A stretch of 64,000 nucleotides of DNA from Sinotaia quadrata (lineage: Eukaryota; Mollusca; Gastropoda; Architaenioglossa; Viviparidae): positions 46,209,164 through 46,273,163 of the forward strand of contig CM054177.1 in NCBI GenBank assembly GCA_028829895.1, given 5' to 3'. A model generated the notes under the pieces. That model was not told the origin of the DNA. It saw only the letters and a list, made by a program, of their open reading frames with translations, and made no database searches. This document shows positions 1 through 19,787 of the stretch, one piece after another. Within the stretch, counting starts at the first letter, position 1. The number at the start of each line of letters is the position of its first letter. The translations under genes were made by a program, and so were the position numbers.

Positions 1-13
1 AGGTATGTGTGTA

Positions 14-48
<35 letters not shown>

Positions 49-180
49 GATGTAGTTCATATGTATAAGTGTGTTTATTTGCTCGTATATATATATATGT
101 GTGCATATGCATTTGTTTCTAAGTGTGTGTGTATGTGTGTGCACTCGTGTATGTGTGTAAAGTGAAAAGGAGAAACTCAC
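1..180. repeat. (TG)n/(TA)n microsatellite-rich stretch in a DNAAF4 intron
   Basis: Imperfect TG and TA dinucleotide runs (for example 9-48) lie beside the donor of DNAAF4 exon 7. No exon is visible here. Confidence 0.7.
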
Positions 181-7803
<7,623 letters not shown>

Positions 7804-8217
7804 TTTGGATTAACATTAGCAAGTATCAAATGGTGGGTATCATGGATTGTATATCGATGTCAGCGGTTACCAATAAACACAATTCCATGTAGTGCAAGCA
7901 GCCATATTAGATACAGTCTTGTATTAAACATCCAATCTAATCAAGTTTTAGAAGCAGAATTGACCAATCATTTCATTGATTACTTTGTTTCCGTCTGGCA
8001 AATTTAACTTTACATATATAATTATTATTATATATAGATTATATATCGAATATAATAAATAAAATAGAACATAACAAACATAAATAAAATATAATTTCTA
8101 ACTTTTGATAAATGAACAAACTTCAAAGAAACTAATAATTCAACAGTTAACTCCCCTGTCTCGTGTGTTCGTAGTCACAAAAACTTAAATAAGGCGACAT
8201 CAACAGAGAAATCCGAA
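7804..8217. promoter_or_regulatory. Divergent (bidirectional) promoter between DNAAF4 and MED27
   Basis: Only 414 bp separate the start codons of two genes transcribed away from each other, so both promoters and 5' UTRs must share this interval unless a non-coding first exon exists further off. No clear TATA box sits at a useful distance from either ATG. The MED27 side (8155-8217) is less AT-rich and includes GTCTCGTGTGTTCG. Transcription start sites cannot be fixed from sequence alone. Confidence 0.75.
7866..7878. promoter_or_regulatory. X-box-like (RFX) candidate site
   Basis: GTTACCAATAAAC matches the RFX half-site RYYNYY perfectly. After a one-base spacer, the second half ATAAAC fits RRNRAC with one mismatch. 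It lies 63 bases upstream of the DNAAF4 ATG, a typical position for ciliary-gene X-boxes. Single short matches are common by chance. Confidence 0.35.
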
Positions 8218-8432
8218 ATGGAGAGTAAGTTGAAAATACCGCAGGATCAAGTCGATCACATACAGCAAGCGTTGCGATTGACACAGCGCCTAAGAACCCA
8301 TGTTTGCCAAATTTTTCGTGATCTTGGAGATGGTCTGTCAGAGTCAGAAAGTGCAGGTGATAAGCAGGAGCAGATGAAAACAGTATTGAATGATCTTCGC
8401 AACTCTCTCGAAACTGTGAACAACGATTGGAG
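8218..8432 (+). CDS. MED27: MED27 exon 1 (start codon)
   Basis: ATG 8218 begins MESKLKIPQDQVDHIQQALR. Ends ...NNDW-AG before donor GTATGA (phase 2). An in-frame TAA (8188-8190) lies upstream of this first ATG. Confidence 0.92.
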
Positions 8433-11400
8433 GTATGACTATGCCAATAAGCATTTAAAAATAAGATTTAATTAAATAAGACATATGTGCAGAATCCAAG
8501 ATTAAAAATATTTGTCAAAATTTCGAACTAACATTTTTTCAGCTTATCTGAAAAATCCATTCATCTACAAATGATAGGAGCAATGTACTATGTAGGTTTA
8601 TGGTGACTTCCGACTCTTTGAATCTGTGATCCAATCTGTGCACTACATTTCTAGTTGCTATGATTAAACTTTAGTGTCAGGTGATCGTATACATTATTTT
8701 GTGGTATAGAAAATAGTGCTAAATGTTTTCAACGTCAAAGAATACAGTACCATTACCGATTATCATTAGGTAACAACTAACATTGAAAGCAATTATGTGT
8801 GCGATTTGTTTTCATGTATACATTTAATTTAAAGCTCATTGAAAATGTTAATTTATGCTTTTATTGATTTTTTAATCTGAACAACAAAGTAAAAATGATT
8901 ACTAGCATTGTAAATATTATATCTATAAGTTGTATCTATTTGAATTTTAATTGCAGTGAGCTTGAAAAGATGGGTCACAATCTTGTATCAGTTCAACCTT
9001 CGGCAAATTGTGACTATGTCAGTTTAGACCCTATCCTTGATAGAACCCCTCTTTACTCACAACTACTCCACTCCTATAAATGGACAAATAAGGTAACAAT
9101 TAATATTATTATAACAGGCAGTCTATGTGTTTTATTAGAACTAGAAAGTAGAAGTATATATCATATTATATGTATGCTTAAAAATTGTGATTCTTTTTAT
9201 GAAAGAAAAACTTTCTTTTTTTTAGCTGTGACAAACATCAACCATTTGCAGATTTCTAGAACTATGGTGAGAATGCAAGAACCAGCTACATTCCAATTTT
9301 TATTTATGTACTAGTATTGTTAAGAATATTATATTTGATTGTAGCTTTTGTATGTGCATATCACTTTAATCAGTGCAATGAATGGGAGAACAAACACTGA
9401 AACAGTAGCATTTACTGAGTTAGAGTTAGACTCTTGGAATGTGTATTTCAATAGCAAATTTTTATGAAAGTCAGCATTGAAAGATCAAGTGGTTTGTTTT
9501 CATAAAGATTCTTTTAAATTTTGGTATTTTTTCTTTGTAGAATAAATCATTTCACTTTGCCAAGAAACTTTACTGAAACCTTAAAATTTAGAATGGTAAG
9601 AGTTGCTGACATTAGTGTTGCTGAATTTATTCAGCATAAGCCTTTATGATAGAATTTTGTCACATTTGTGTTATTTCTTGGGAATGTATATACATGTATT
9701 TGTTTCTTTCATTACAAACTCATTGAAAGTGATTTTTTTTGTTCATGATGTCTGCACCTATTGCAGTTACATATTAATTATTAGTGTAGTTCTGAATTTA
9801 GAAATAATTGGTTGTGTTATCATGTAAGTCCTCTGTAGTTTGTAAATTGCTGCAATTTGATTCAAAAACAGATGCATGAATATGCTGTGCTCTCCACCAG
9901 CATTCTCAGCCAGAATGCACTCAAACGTTCTCCTCATCAGAATCTAGCTGTAGGTGGTAAACGAGTGAAACGCTCTGCTGGTGCTGCTAGTACAGTTGCA
10001 CCAAAGTAAGTGGCATTGGGTTTGTTGTGATTTTTGTTGTTGTTTCTTGTGTTCACTTTAAAACTATGACTTTCTGTTCAGTCCTTCATGCTATATGTGC
10101 TTATTTATCTTTTTAACATTTTTTCAATTACTGCTTTTTAAAGTTTTATTACAATATACTCAACATTGGCTATCTTTGAAACTTTCTGAATGGGATGAAA
10201 ATACTTGATTTTTTTCTCTCATGAATGGTCACCTCTTATTGCTTCAAAAGATGCTATAATAGCAAAGTAAAGCAATATCATTTTGTGATTTATGTTCTCA
10301 AGCAGGTGATATTTTATTGGAAATATTTGTAATATGTATTGTATTACTCACTTTAACTCATTTGTAATATGAATTTGTAACTAATAATTCACTTTATTAA
10401 CAAAACATTTCAGGTAATTTTTGGAACCACGATGTTATTCACTTCATCTCTATCAAACACTCAATGTGTGTTTTTGTTTTAAATAATAATCTCTCTTTTT
10501 TGTTGTAATTTTTAAATGAGCATAGGAAGCTAGTTTAAATTCAGAGGTTACTAAAGTGTGTGTACTTGCTTTTGCCCATGGCTTTATTCATATAAATGTT
10601 GGCAGAATATAGACTGTTAACTACAAATTTTGTGTTCATTTACAAAGGTTGATCTAAATGCTTTTTTGTATAAATTATGAGTCTTGTTATCTGGAGTGCA
10701 AACAAAGAGATTGTCACTGATGTAGACCCTGGAGTTCGCAATGTGCAGCTGTCCATTTGAGAAGCAGTTGGAGTGAAGGTCTACCCCTGCAGTCTACAGC
10801 ATTTGTCCTTGTGATTTTATTAATCATCATTATAAAGTAGACACTCACTGGGAACTGCAGACATTTAAACTATAATGCAGAAAAAAATATTTATTTTAAG
10901 GATGTTCCCATTCAGAAACAATTCAGAGGTTAAAATAGCTCAGCTGTTGGTTTCAAATGAACTTTACCAGAAGAGCAACACATTCCTTTTGGCTCACCCT
11001 TCCACTTGAGAGCTTGGCAATAATTGCAAACAACATACATGAAGTCAATGTTTGACTCACTAGCGTAATCAACTGATGGATTGTATAAAAAGTCATAATT
11101 ATTTTTGTCCTGCCAACATTCAGATTACTGTGGCCTAAAAAGAGTCTTCCATTTTGTGGTCTGAAGCTAGACATATGTCTTATGCATTTCAGCAGTTCTC
11201 ACAGTGGACTGCCTGTCTCTTTGGGAACTCCGACACTTCTCTCTTTTTGATTGGCTTTCCAAGCCAATCACTGTAAATCACTTTCTTTTTGCATTCACCA
11301 AGATTGAATTATGGTTTGACCTCTTTTGGAGAGGCATTGCAAAAATAATAGCTAACTACACAGCCTAATGTAACCCACCAAATTACAGTATTTACTACAG

Positions 11401-14400
11401 CTAGTACCCAGAATGAGAAACACAATCTGAGTGAAACATGTGCATAATCCATGGCCTATGCATGTGCACTTTACTTTTACTGGTGAGGTCCCTTAATCGA
11501 TATACAATTTTCATAGTTTTAGAGCTACTGGTGAGCCATATGGGATAGCTTGATGTTATTCAGCTTATCTTGATTCTAGGACACTAAGATATACAACAGT
11601 AAAAGGCTGATCAAAATCAATCCTGTAGTTTTTGTACTTAACCCCAGCCAAACCCACAGGTGGTATTTGAATATGTACACACTTGTAATTGGCTGCCATT
11701 GCAGGTTTATATATTTAGCCATCTGTTTATAGCATCATTTATTTTGAGCCTTATCACAATATATGTGCTAATCATGGTAGACTTTGTATTAAAGAATTTT
11801 CACAAAATATGTATTTCAGTGTTGTGGATTCCATTGTGGCCTCACTTGATCGGCATCATGTGAACATGCGTATTTCTGCAACACGACCATTGGGCAGTTG
11901 TGCTGTCATGCAGGTAAAGCTTGAAAGAGACTGTTGATTTTTGTGCATGCAAAGTTCAAACAGCAATAGAAAATGCTTTAGATGTACAAATGCTGTCATG
12001 TTCTCCAATTTTATAATTTAAAATATTTCTATTATAAATACTAGAATTTAAAAGTAACCAGTGAGCTGTAAATATTTGAACTAAGAGCAGTAAATAGCAT
12101 CATGAAGATTAAATCCATCTTATTAATAGAATCAATATGACAAAATTGTTTGTAATAGATGAATAAAGTTCTATCTTATTTTATTAAGGGCCTTTTCAAA
12201 CATTTTACATTACCATCTTGTAATTCTCCCGTTCTAAAAAAATAAAAATAAATAAATAAAATTATTGTTTATATTTTGTTTCTCAAGATGGTGTTAGGTC
12301 AGGTTCTGAAAGCACAAGTTGTCCTTCGTGGCCTGGTGATTGAGTGGGTCAAAGTTAAAGGTTATAATGAAGAATTTACTACTGATGATGGAAAGGTGAT
12401 TAATTAGATTACATGTATTATGATTTCTGCTTCTTTGTTTTCTTCACATTTTGTTATGTGATCAAATTTTCTTCTTCGTGAGTTTTTTGTAAATAATAAA
12501 CAAGTTTGCAATCTTCGAATTTATTTGAATAATTTATTCTAATTTTAGTAATTAATTTATACTAATTATTTTCATTAAATAATTGGCATTCAAACAATGA
12601 TTTTTTCATTATTCATAATTAAATAGCTCTTCAATATTTAGTTACATCATTAATTTAAATTTAGAATTGGTTAATATACATTTCTTTGTAAGGCATAAGC
12701 ACTGATTTAAATTTTTAATTTTCCTTACAGCCAGACATCTGGTCTACCTCCCGCTACCAAGTATTTCGAAAGGTAACAATAAAAGTAATGGTATAAAAAC
12801 TTAATGTAATGAATTACTTTCAAATGCTTGCTGACTATACATTATTGTTAATAGCACATTATTTTAGATCTAAAATCACATTGAGTATTTTTTAAAAAAT
12901 ATATTAAATTTTTTCTTGTGTATAAAATATGAGCTGTACAATTAACATCTTCTGTAACTGAAAAAATAAATGATGTGCAATAGTAAAGTAATATTTTTGC
13001 ATAAAATAGCAACTTTCAATGAAATTTTTAATTATTTTCTTATAATTCCTAGTTTATTTCTTTGAGAAAGAGACTCCAATTTATTTCAGTAATTACGTTA
13101 AGAAATATATATGGTAAACAACAGCCAGTAAGTGAAGTTTACTGCAGTAAATATTTACTTTTGTCAATTGACAGAATACAATAGAATGAAATAATAAAAT
13201 CTGCCAACTATGTTTTGAACCTGTCTGAATTAAATATTAAATCAGTTTGTGTTTTGTTTACACACAAACTTTGTTCATTTAAACACACAAGTACTCAATC
13301 AGTGAAATGGTTTTCATTGACTAGTTAGTTCCCAAGTTCACCTCACCATTTAAGGAAAGAAGGAAGTTTTCACATGAGAAGGGAGGGAGAGAGAAAAAAG
13401 GAAGGGGTGAGAAAGGAATCTCTTGTCTTTCTGTGTATAACACTAAAATGTCCTTGACCTTCAAGCATTTGGAAGATTTTTGGAGCAATGCTAAAGCATC
13501 CTTGACCTTCAAGCACATGGTAATTGTTTTTTCACATGGCCAGTTTTCCAACTTTATTGCAGTTTTCCAACTGCATTGTCGCAGTCAAAGTGCTCATCAA
13601 AAAACTGGTCATGGTGATTTGCTAGAATTTTCACTCGCAATAGGACTTATAATTAAACATGTGAGAAGTTTTTCACACGATCATCTTTATATTGCATTGT
13701 CGCATTCGTAGGAAGGGAAGAAGGAGGGAAGTTTTCACATGGACAGGAAGGAAGGAGGGAGAGAGGGAAAGAAGGATGGAGTGGGGAAGAATGGAGGAAA
13801 TAAATTTTCACATGGTCAGCTTTATGTTGCATTGTCGTGTTCATGAAACAGACCTCAAAGTATTCATGAAAAAAAACGATCAGGGTCATTTGCTAAATGA
13901 TGCTCGAATTTTCACTTGCACTGTGACTTATAATAATCAAGCCTTCCAATAAACAAATTTATTTCTGTTCCTAGCAATGCATTCATTTTAATTTTCTACC
14001 CATCACAACAGGCAAATACTCTAGTAATATAGAGTCATTATTCTGCTTTATATAAAATCAAAATTTTGTTGGCTAATTATAGCTTAAAGTATGTTATTTT
14101 TCTCTCTTTCATTTGTGTCATGAACTGCACTGAATGCTCTTTAAAAAAAAAGAATATTTTGGACTGAATACACAGGTCATTTTTAATTTATAATGGTTTT
14201 ATATAATCACTTATATACAGGTCTTGCATTTTCTTGACAAACATTTACTAGCAGGAGAAAAAATGTAATATTAAAAATTCATAAACAAATAATGGAAAGA
14301 TAAATTGAATTTATTTTCTGTTTTTAGAGATAAATTGAATTTATTTTCTGTTTTTAGTAGCTAAACATATTCTCTTGTAATATTATATCATCTTACATTT

Positions 14401-15679
14401 TTTCTTTCATAGATAAGTCCTGAAATGCTAAGCATGGTCACAAATGTTTAGTTAATTTTTTCAAAATTAACTGTCAGCATTCTTCTCGACAATCACTGAT
14501 GATAGATTTGGTACAAATTAAAGCATTGAATAAGAACAGAATTATACATGGAAAGAGTATCATACAAAATCAAAGTATTAATAATTGTATCAGTCCATTT
14601 CTATCATATGAACTCATTATCCCATGTAAAATGATTTAATTCATATAAAAATCCCAAATCAGTTATGTTTTATGGTTTTTTCTTCTCATCAGGATTTTTA
14701 TGTTAAGACACAGTACTTGGTTTACTTCACACTAAATTATTTTGTTGCAAATTCATGCACAATGCTGTTTGTTGCCATCAAAGTATAGGATTAGGAATCT
14801 GTTAATTGTGTTTATATTTGTGTATTTTACTTTACATTATAGATCACTGACCATGCAGCTGCAGCTATGCTTCATTACTATGCTCCATTCATGCCAGAGA
14901 TCGGTATTCGCTCCTTTGCAGTAAGTTGTCTCCCTTTTGCCTTTATCATTAAATCTTGTTATTTATGTTTCATTATTGCCATCTCTAAAGTGTTTTTTAT
15001 AATTTTTATTTCTTAATAATATAATGGTTTTAGTTAATATTTGAAAAACTTGTAAAGAGTTAAAATGGTATAAAACAAAAGATAATTCCTTTTATTGAGG
15101 TGATTTATTGAGCAACAAAATACTATATATGAATGCTAAAACAAATGATGTTGGAGAAATTTATTCAATGCACCCTGCCATGTTCTCTTGATTGGCTGCA
15201 AGTGAATAAAATCAGTGCAGATATCTAGAGCAGATATAAGACTACCTTTATTGTCTTCCTGCATGAAATAGTGCCTAATCCACCAAGTGCCATTTGAAGG
15301 CAGCTCATGCTTTCAGTTCTTAAATTTTAATTTATTTAAATATATATATATACACTGGCACTTTGTAGGAAAATACATCGCTAATTGTTTTTGCTTTCAG
15401 TGCATTGATTTGAATATAGCATTTCTCTAGATCATTGCTAGATCTAAACTATATAATCTAAAAACATAATTGTTGGAACACTTTTAGGTTTTTTTTTCCA
15501 CCCATGTAAGAATTACTTTTAACTGTGGATTTCTTCTTCTGCAGCTGTGGCTGGAAGGGTATTCAAATTTATTTTCTGCACCATGTCACAAATGTGGAAA
15601 ATATTTACAAAATGCGATGCCCCCTACATGGCGGGACTTTAGAACACGTGACCCATACCATGATGGCTGTCGCCAGTGA
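8218..15679 (+). CDS. MED27: MED27, Mediator complex subunit 27 (complete, 8 exons)
   Basis: The join 8218-8432, 8957-9092, 9872-10005, 11820-11913, 12288-12395, 12731-12772, 14843-14920 and 15545-15679 gives 942 nt, 313 residues plus stop; human MED27 has about 311. All introns are GT-AG and phases agree. Diagnostic segments are SLDPILDRTPLYSQLLHSYK (residues about 97-116), VVDSIVASLDRH, VLKAQVVLRGLVIEWVKVKG, YNEEFTTDDGKPDIWS, and the Cys-containing tail APCHKCGKYLQ...PTWRDFRTRDPYHDGCRQ. The CxxC plus late Cys pattern is the family's C-terminal feature. Mediator relays activators to RNA polymerase II in the nucleus, and MED27 sits in the upper tail. The N-terminal 50 residues diverge from vertebrates, as usual for this subunit. 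Confidence 0.95.
8957..9092 (+). CDS. MED27: MED27 exon 2
   Basis: Acceptor TAATTGCAG. Encodes SELEKMGHNLVSVQPS and the hallmark LDPILDRTPLYSQLLHSYK, ending TNK with donor GTAACA. Phase 2 in, 0 out. Confidence 0.95.
9872..10005 (+). CDS. MED27: MED27 exon 3
   Basis: Acceptor AAAAACAG. Encodes MHEYAVLSTSILSQNALKRS and a basic KRVKRSAGAASTVAPK linker, with donor GTAAGT (phase 2). It matches the lysine-rich central part of the family. Confidence 0.9.
10006..11819. other. MED27 intron 3, contains a less AT-rich block of unknown origin
   Basis: About 10690-11500 is visibly richer in G and C than the rest of the intron and includes a short palindrome (ATTGGCTTTCCAAGCCAAT, near 11250-11270). I find no coding homology or terminal repeats, so it may be a decayed transposon. 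The rest is plain AT-rich intron. Confidence 0.4.
11820..11913 (+). CDS. MED27: MED27 exon 4
   Basis: Acceptor TATTTCAG. Encodes NVVDSIVASLDRHHVNMRIS and RPLGSCAVMQ, with donor GTAAAG. Phase 2 in, 0 out. Confidence 0.92.
12288..12395 (+). CDS. MED27: MED27 exon 5
   Basis: Acceptor TCTCAAG. Encodes MVLGQVLKAQVVLRGLVIEW and KGYNEEFTTDDGK, with donor GTGATT. It has 36 whole codons. Confidence 0.93.
12731..12772 (+). CDS. MED27: MED27 exon 6 (42 nt)
   Basis: Short exon PDIWSTSRYQVFRK between acceptor TTCCTTACAG and donor GTAACA. It is in phase 0 and matches the family's LDIWxxSxYQVFxK block. Confidence 0.93.
12773..14842. other. MED27 intron 6 with purine-rich duplicated block
   Basis: A large intron holding the block described at 13330-13960 and a perfect two-copy 28-bp tandem repeat (AGATAAATTGAATTTATTTT, about 14300-14358). 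Otherwise AT-rich with nothing recognised. Confidence 0.6.
13330..13960. repeat. Purine-rich duplicated repeat
   Basis: Two related halves (about 13345-13660 and 13700-13935) each carry a GGAA/GGGA-rich tract followed by TTTTCACATG, GCATTGTCG and an ATTTTCACT-type segment. A smaller repeat, CCTTGACCTTCAAGCA, occurs at about 13450 and 13500. The purine tract makes several spurious ORFs. Confidence 0.65.
14843..14920 (+). CDS. MED27: MED27 exon 7
   Basis: Acceptor TTACATTATAG. Encodes ITDHAAAAMLHYYAPFMPEI and GIRSFA, with donor GTAAGT. It has 26 whole codons. Confidence 0.93.
15545..15679 (+). CDS. MED27: MED27 exon 8 (stop codon)
   Basis: Acceptor TTCTGCAG. Encodes LWLEGYSNLFSAPCHKCGKY, then MPPTWRDFRTRDPYHDGCRQ and TGA at 15677-15679. 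The final three residues and cysteine spacing are those of the family. Confidence 0.95.
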   Translation: MWLEGYSNLFSAPCHKCGKYLQNAMPPTWRDFRTRDPYHDGCRQ

Positions 15680-16800
15680 CCTTGTAGTGGTGGATTATTG
15701 AATGCATGTGTAACAGGACTTTTTCACTTGCCATCTGTTATTTGACATTTGAATTCAGCTTGGCATGATTCAGCTTAGGGAGAAAGATTTGCTTTGTGTG
15801 AGGATGTTTGTGGTTTGTGAATTTCAATCAAAGCACTTCTAGCACTACTATAGTCATGAGTGCACTGTTAGTGATAGTTACAGCCAGTTTACCAGTTTGA
15901 AACATCAAGAGAATGTTACATAGAGAGCTCAACTAAGCATGCTCTGTTAGTTTGTATTTTGCTATTGGCTAATTCTTTTCCTTTTATTTTTAGGGCAAAC
16001 TGAATGTCATTTATTACAATGACTGATGAAAATGATAACTAAACAATAGTAATAGCAGTATATACATAGTAACATTGAGAAAACTTGATACTAAATAATA
16101 TAGAACACTGAGCAAAAACCTATTAATTGGAAACGAAACTGAAGAAATCTGGATTAATAAAAGCACTATTTTGAAAACGTTTTTAAAAATTTCAATATGA
16201 TTTGTTTAGCTGTAAAAGAGTAAATAACCAATTTCCAAAACTACTTTTATAAGTGATTAATATGCACTATTATATATATTGTTTAATTATTTCTCTCTCT
16301 GAAATAAAAGGTGAAATCAGAAGGTGGGAATAAACCAAAAAAAATGATAGAACTATTTTGATTTTAAAAAAAACAAACAAACTTGGTGATATATTTCTTA
16401 TTAGCACTTTTTAGTTGAGATTGCATTTTGCATACATGAATAAAATGCTCATACATATTCATATACACAAATACACATGCATGCAAATGTATGTAAAATA
16501 AGAGTTTCTTTAATAAAACAAAACTTTAAAAATCTATAAAGTAAAGCATTAAGTTTGTGAAGTGAAAAGCAGCTTAGCACATAGTGGGTTATATATACTC
16601 AATCAGGCACGTCACATGACTGGTTCAGATTTGGTGTAATAGAAGCACTTTAATTTTGATGACTGTATGTTATTGCTGGTATCTGATAGTCAGGATGCTC
16701 TGCAACAGCTGATGAATTCTTTTTGTAAATAAATATCTTGTTAAAATAAAGAAATTATCAGTGTACATATAATTGTTGCTGTTTATTAGTGTGTCATATA
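15680..16800 (+). other. MED27 3' UTR region with candidate poly(A) signals
   Basis: AATAAA hexamers on the sense strand occur at 16156-16161, 16303-16308 and 16745-16750. Which is used cannot be decided here. No other feature seen. Confidence 0.5.
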
Positions 16801-17959
16801 TATAATCGTTTTCATATTGCTTGTTTATAGTAACCATTCACAAGGGATTCGCTTTATATAAAGTGGTCAATTATAAGAATTACTGTTCACACTTTTTAAA
16901 CAGAATAAACAATTTATTTCATATCTAGTAATGAGAATGTGTTCCTTTGTGATACTCAGTACAAGTCAACATGATGTATAGAATCAACCAGCATTTATGA
17001 CAGCATTATGTATGATCACGGAATTTTCCATTAATTCCCATAGCTTATGCACCTATAGCCTAGTTAAAAGAAAACTTGCAACAAAATGTCAGTTCAAGTT
17101 TAATGATTTTAATTTCACTACTAATTGCTTTTCAGTGCTATTTTATTTGCTGACACAGATTAGAATGCAATAGACAATTCTAAAATGTCTTAGCTTGAAT
17201 ACAAAATTCTTTTGGGTCCCATTGTAACTGAATGCAAACTCTCCTTAATAAAACAAAATGTTGAATGTTATCTTAAGCTACCTAACTACAGTTTATATAA
17301 ATGCAAGATCAAATTATAATTATCTGTAACAATAAAACACTAATAGGCACATTCTAAAAATACTCTTCAGTTCTTATCTAGTCAGACAGCATTGGCTGGT
17401 TTCAGAAGGATTAATCAGGCAGAAGATATTTTAAATAATTTATTTTGACTTTGCAAGGTGTTTGATGTTTTTCATGCTAGAGGTTTCTTAACATACATCT
17501 AATTATTTAGGCTTTGACATTGCTGATAATAGCATGATGGCTTAATAAGCATTCATGAACTGTGCATATTATATATGTGTGCTGCACAAAGAAAAATAAA
17601 ATGAGATTTTCTGTACAGGAATAGTACAGAACAAGATTAGACATAAAATGAGAAAACTGGTTCTTAATTGCATTTAAAATCCCATGACAAAATTTTTTAA
17701 AATATTTTTAATTTACTGCTTTCCCTACTGTACATAAATTTTTCACTGCTATAGTTACAACATTAAAGTTACAAATTTTCCTTTAGTATTTGACAAAAAA
17801 AATTCATTAAAAGAGGCTGTTGAGTTGATTCAAAATATGTAAAATCAATCTTTATATCTGTAAAATACACTTTAAAAAAAAGTGGGGGGGTTTATACATG
17901 CAGTAAAGGTTCCTAGTCTGACTCAATGATCTGATTAAATGTGCATACTTATTACGATG
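16801..17959. other. Intergenic, nothing recognised
   Basis: AT-rich sequence between MED27 and the hAT element. No coding block, array or inverted termini were found. Confidence 0.5.
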
Positions 17960-17967
17960 GCTTATGT

Positions 17968-18294
17968 CATGGGTCACCAAACTTTTTTTACAGTGGGCCA
18001 GATAACTGACAAAATTGCAAGCGTGGGCCACATAATCATTCTCTACAATACTTGCAAGCCAGAAAGAAAGCATTGCATGCCACTCACCCATGATTAACAT
18101 GGAATGCTAAACTTAGTTTTTCATCTTTTTTCCAAGAGCTTTCGTTTCCCAGGTCTCCGCACATGTGAAGATCTCCTAGTGTTCTTAAAATAATATTTAA
18201 ATTTTGTCACGATGTCTCATGTTCCATATGTTTTATCAAACAAATTGGCAGGCCTGATGAACTGACGTCGCGGGCCATAGTTTGGTGACCCCTG
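17968..18294. mobile_element. Non-autonomous hAT-type DNA transposon (327 bp)
   Basis: Terminal inverted repeats CATGGGTCACCAAACT at the left and, as reverse complement, CAGGGGTCACCAAACT at the right match at 15 of 16 positions. Flanking 8-bp target duplications are GCTTATGT (17960-17967) and GCTTATAT (18295-18302), 7 of 8 identical. An 8-bp duplication and a CAGGGG-type terminus are hallmarks of hAT elements. The interior has no transposase, so it depends on another element for movement. Confidence 0.85.
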
Positions 18295-18495
18295 GCTTAT
18301 ATGATGCAAGTTATTCTTACTCCAATTCATTTTCTAGTTCTTAAAGATATGCTGTTAACTAATTTCTTTAGCAATAAAATAAAAGTTTTAAAAAGTCTAC
18401 CATTGGTCATTTGGGGGTTACTAGAACAGATGATATAAGATGGAAAGAATACAAGAACGTTAAATTTAATATAAACACAAATAACAAAATCATAA

Positions 18496-18822
18496 TTAAA
18501 ATACAGGAAATCCATTCATGTTGTAATGGCAAGAGATCCAAAACAAAATGCAATGAAAAAAATTATTATGCAAATTTTTGTTGACTGAAGTTGCTGCACC
18601 AGCACTGCCAAAAAATAATTGCAGGAGATACAATTTGCAGTATTTTAACAATTGGTGGTGGTATCGCATTTGCTTCCTTTTCAGAGTTTGCATGGGGCCC
18701 TTCGCCTTAGGATGTTCTTGATCATGAATGGTTTGTTGAGGATATGGGTCCCCACCACTATGTGGACCGCTAAATATCAAAGCCTTCTCTCCCTCTCTCC
18801 CCTTCGGGATGAGGCGCATCAA
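18496..18822 (-). other. Unexplained 108-aa ORF divergent from MRPS30
   Basis: An ORF starting MMRLIPKGREGEKALIFSGP at 18822, 197 bp from the MRPS30 start on the opposite strand. The first 60 residues lie in sequence clearly richer in G and C than its surroundings; the last 45 are low-complexity and hydrophobic. I recognise no family. It could be a small divergently transcribed gene, a first exon, or part of a decayed repeat. Confidence 0.2.
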
Positions 18823-19009
18823 TATATCTTCAAAAAATTACAACTACACATTTCTTACAAAATCAGATGTTTATTACATTATTTCATAACTGCATTGAAA
18901 CTTGGCAGTTGTTATTTGTTAGCAAACACAAAAAATCCCAAACTTGGACTTGGTTATGCCAGCCAAAGAAGGCTCGTTTAATAAATAAAGGGATATAACT
19001 CTTTCGCAC

Positions 19010-19031
19010 CTATCTGAAAATGGCGGCGGCT
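19010..19031 (+). promoter_or_regulatory. TISU/YY1-like start context of MRPS30
   Basis: The start codon sits in GAAAATGGCGGC, which fits the TISU consensus SAASATGGCGGC with one mismatch at -1 and contains the YY1 core ATGGCGGC. TISU elements direct initiation on mRNAs with very short leaders and are common in nuclear genes for mitochondrial proteins. This supports choosing the ATG at 19020. Confidence 0.6.
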
Positions 19032-19787
19032 ATAGGAAGACTGTGCCGTTCACAAAGGTCGATGATGTTTTGTCCTAAAAGATGCAGCAGTGTCGTTGCA
19101 GCAAATGCTGCAGCAATAAATGAAGAAAGATGTGAGAATTTGTACCCTCCAATTAAACCTAAGTACCCCCCAGGACGGTGGGGTAGCATGGATCCTGGGT
19201 ATGCTTGGCTATGGCACCAGTGGCGAGAAGAGAGTATGGCCATCGAAGACCCCCGCGAACGAATTGCTGCACTATGTGAAAAAGAAATGACTCAACTAAA
19301 GTATAGTGCAAAATTTTACCGCCCGAGACTGTTACCGTATCATCAGTATATCACTAAAACCCATCTTATCTCTGGTTTACCCCAGTTATACAGTAAATTG
19401 CTCGTACCCGAAACTATCGATTCCCTTACTGCCAGCCTCACTTCGGTCATCTGCGATATCATCGTCATAGAAACAGAACTCTTAGAACGTCGACGCTATT
19501 TAGCACAATTTCCGTCATATCTTCACTCGATGAAGATAAGCCAATTCTTGGTACGTTCGATCCTGCAAACACTAATCACACGGTTAGGTGAGCATTTCCC
19601 CCACCTTCGTACAATCCAAATCGATGAAGATGCTCGAATTCAAGCGTTTTGGGATCGACACGGCATCAAACGAATGAGAAGAAGATTTCACCCCAGGATA
19701 TACCAGTGGTGCCCAGTATACGACCGGCGAATTACATCCAGTACAATTGCTGATTTTGTGCTTCGAGCTACAAAACCATTACCTGAG
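19020..19787 (+). CDS. MRPS30: MRPS30 exon 1 (start codon)
   Basis: 256 whole codons from ATG 19020 to ...ATKPLPE, with donor GTATAT. Includes YHQYITKTHLISGLP and a long basic stretch HGIKRMRRRFHPRIYQW. Confidence 0.93.

Noticed and set aside
8895..9314. 139-aa ORF taken as a separate gene
   Set aside because: It is MED27 exon 2 read into both flanking introns.
18652..18981. 109-aa plus-strand ORF
   Set aside because: Shadow of the equally unexplained minus ORF; no support for either strand.
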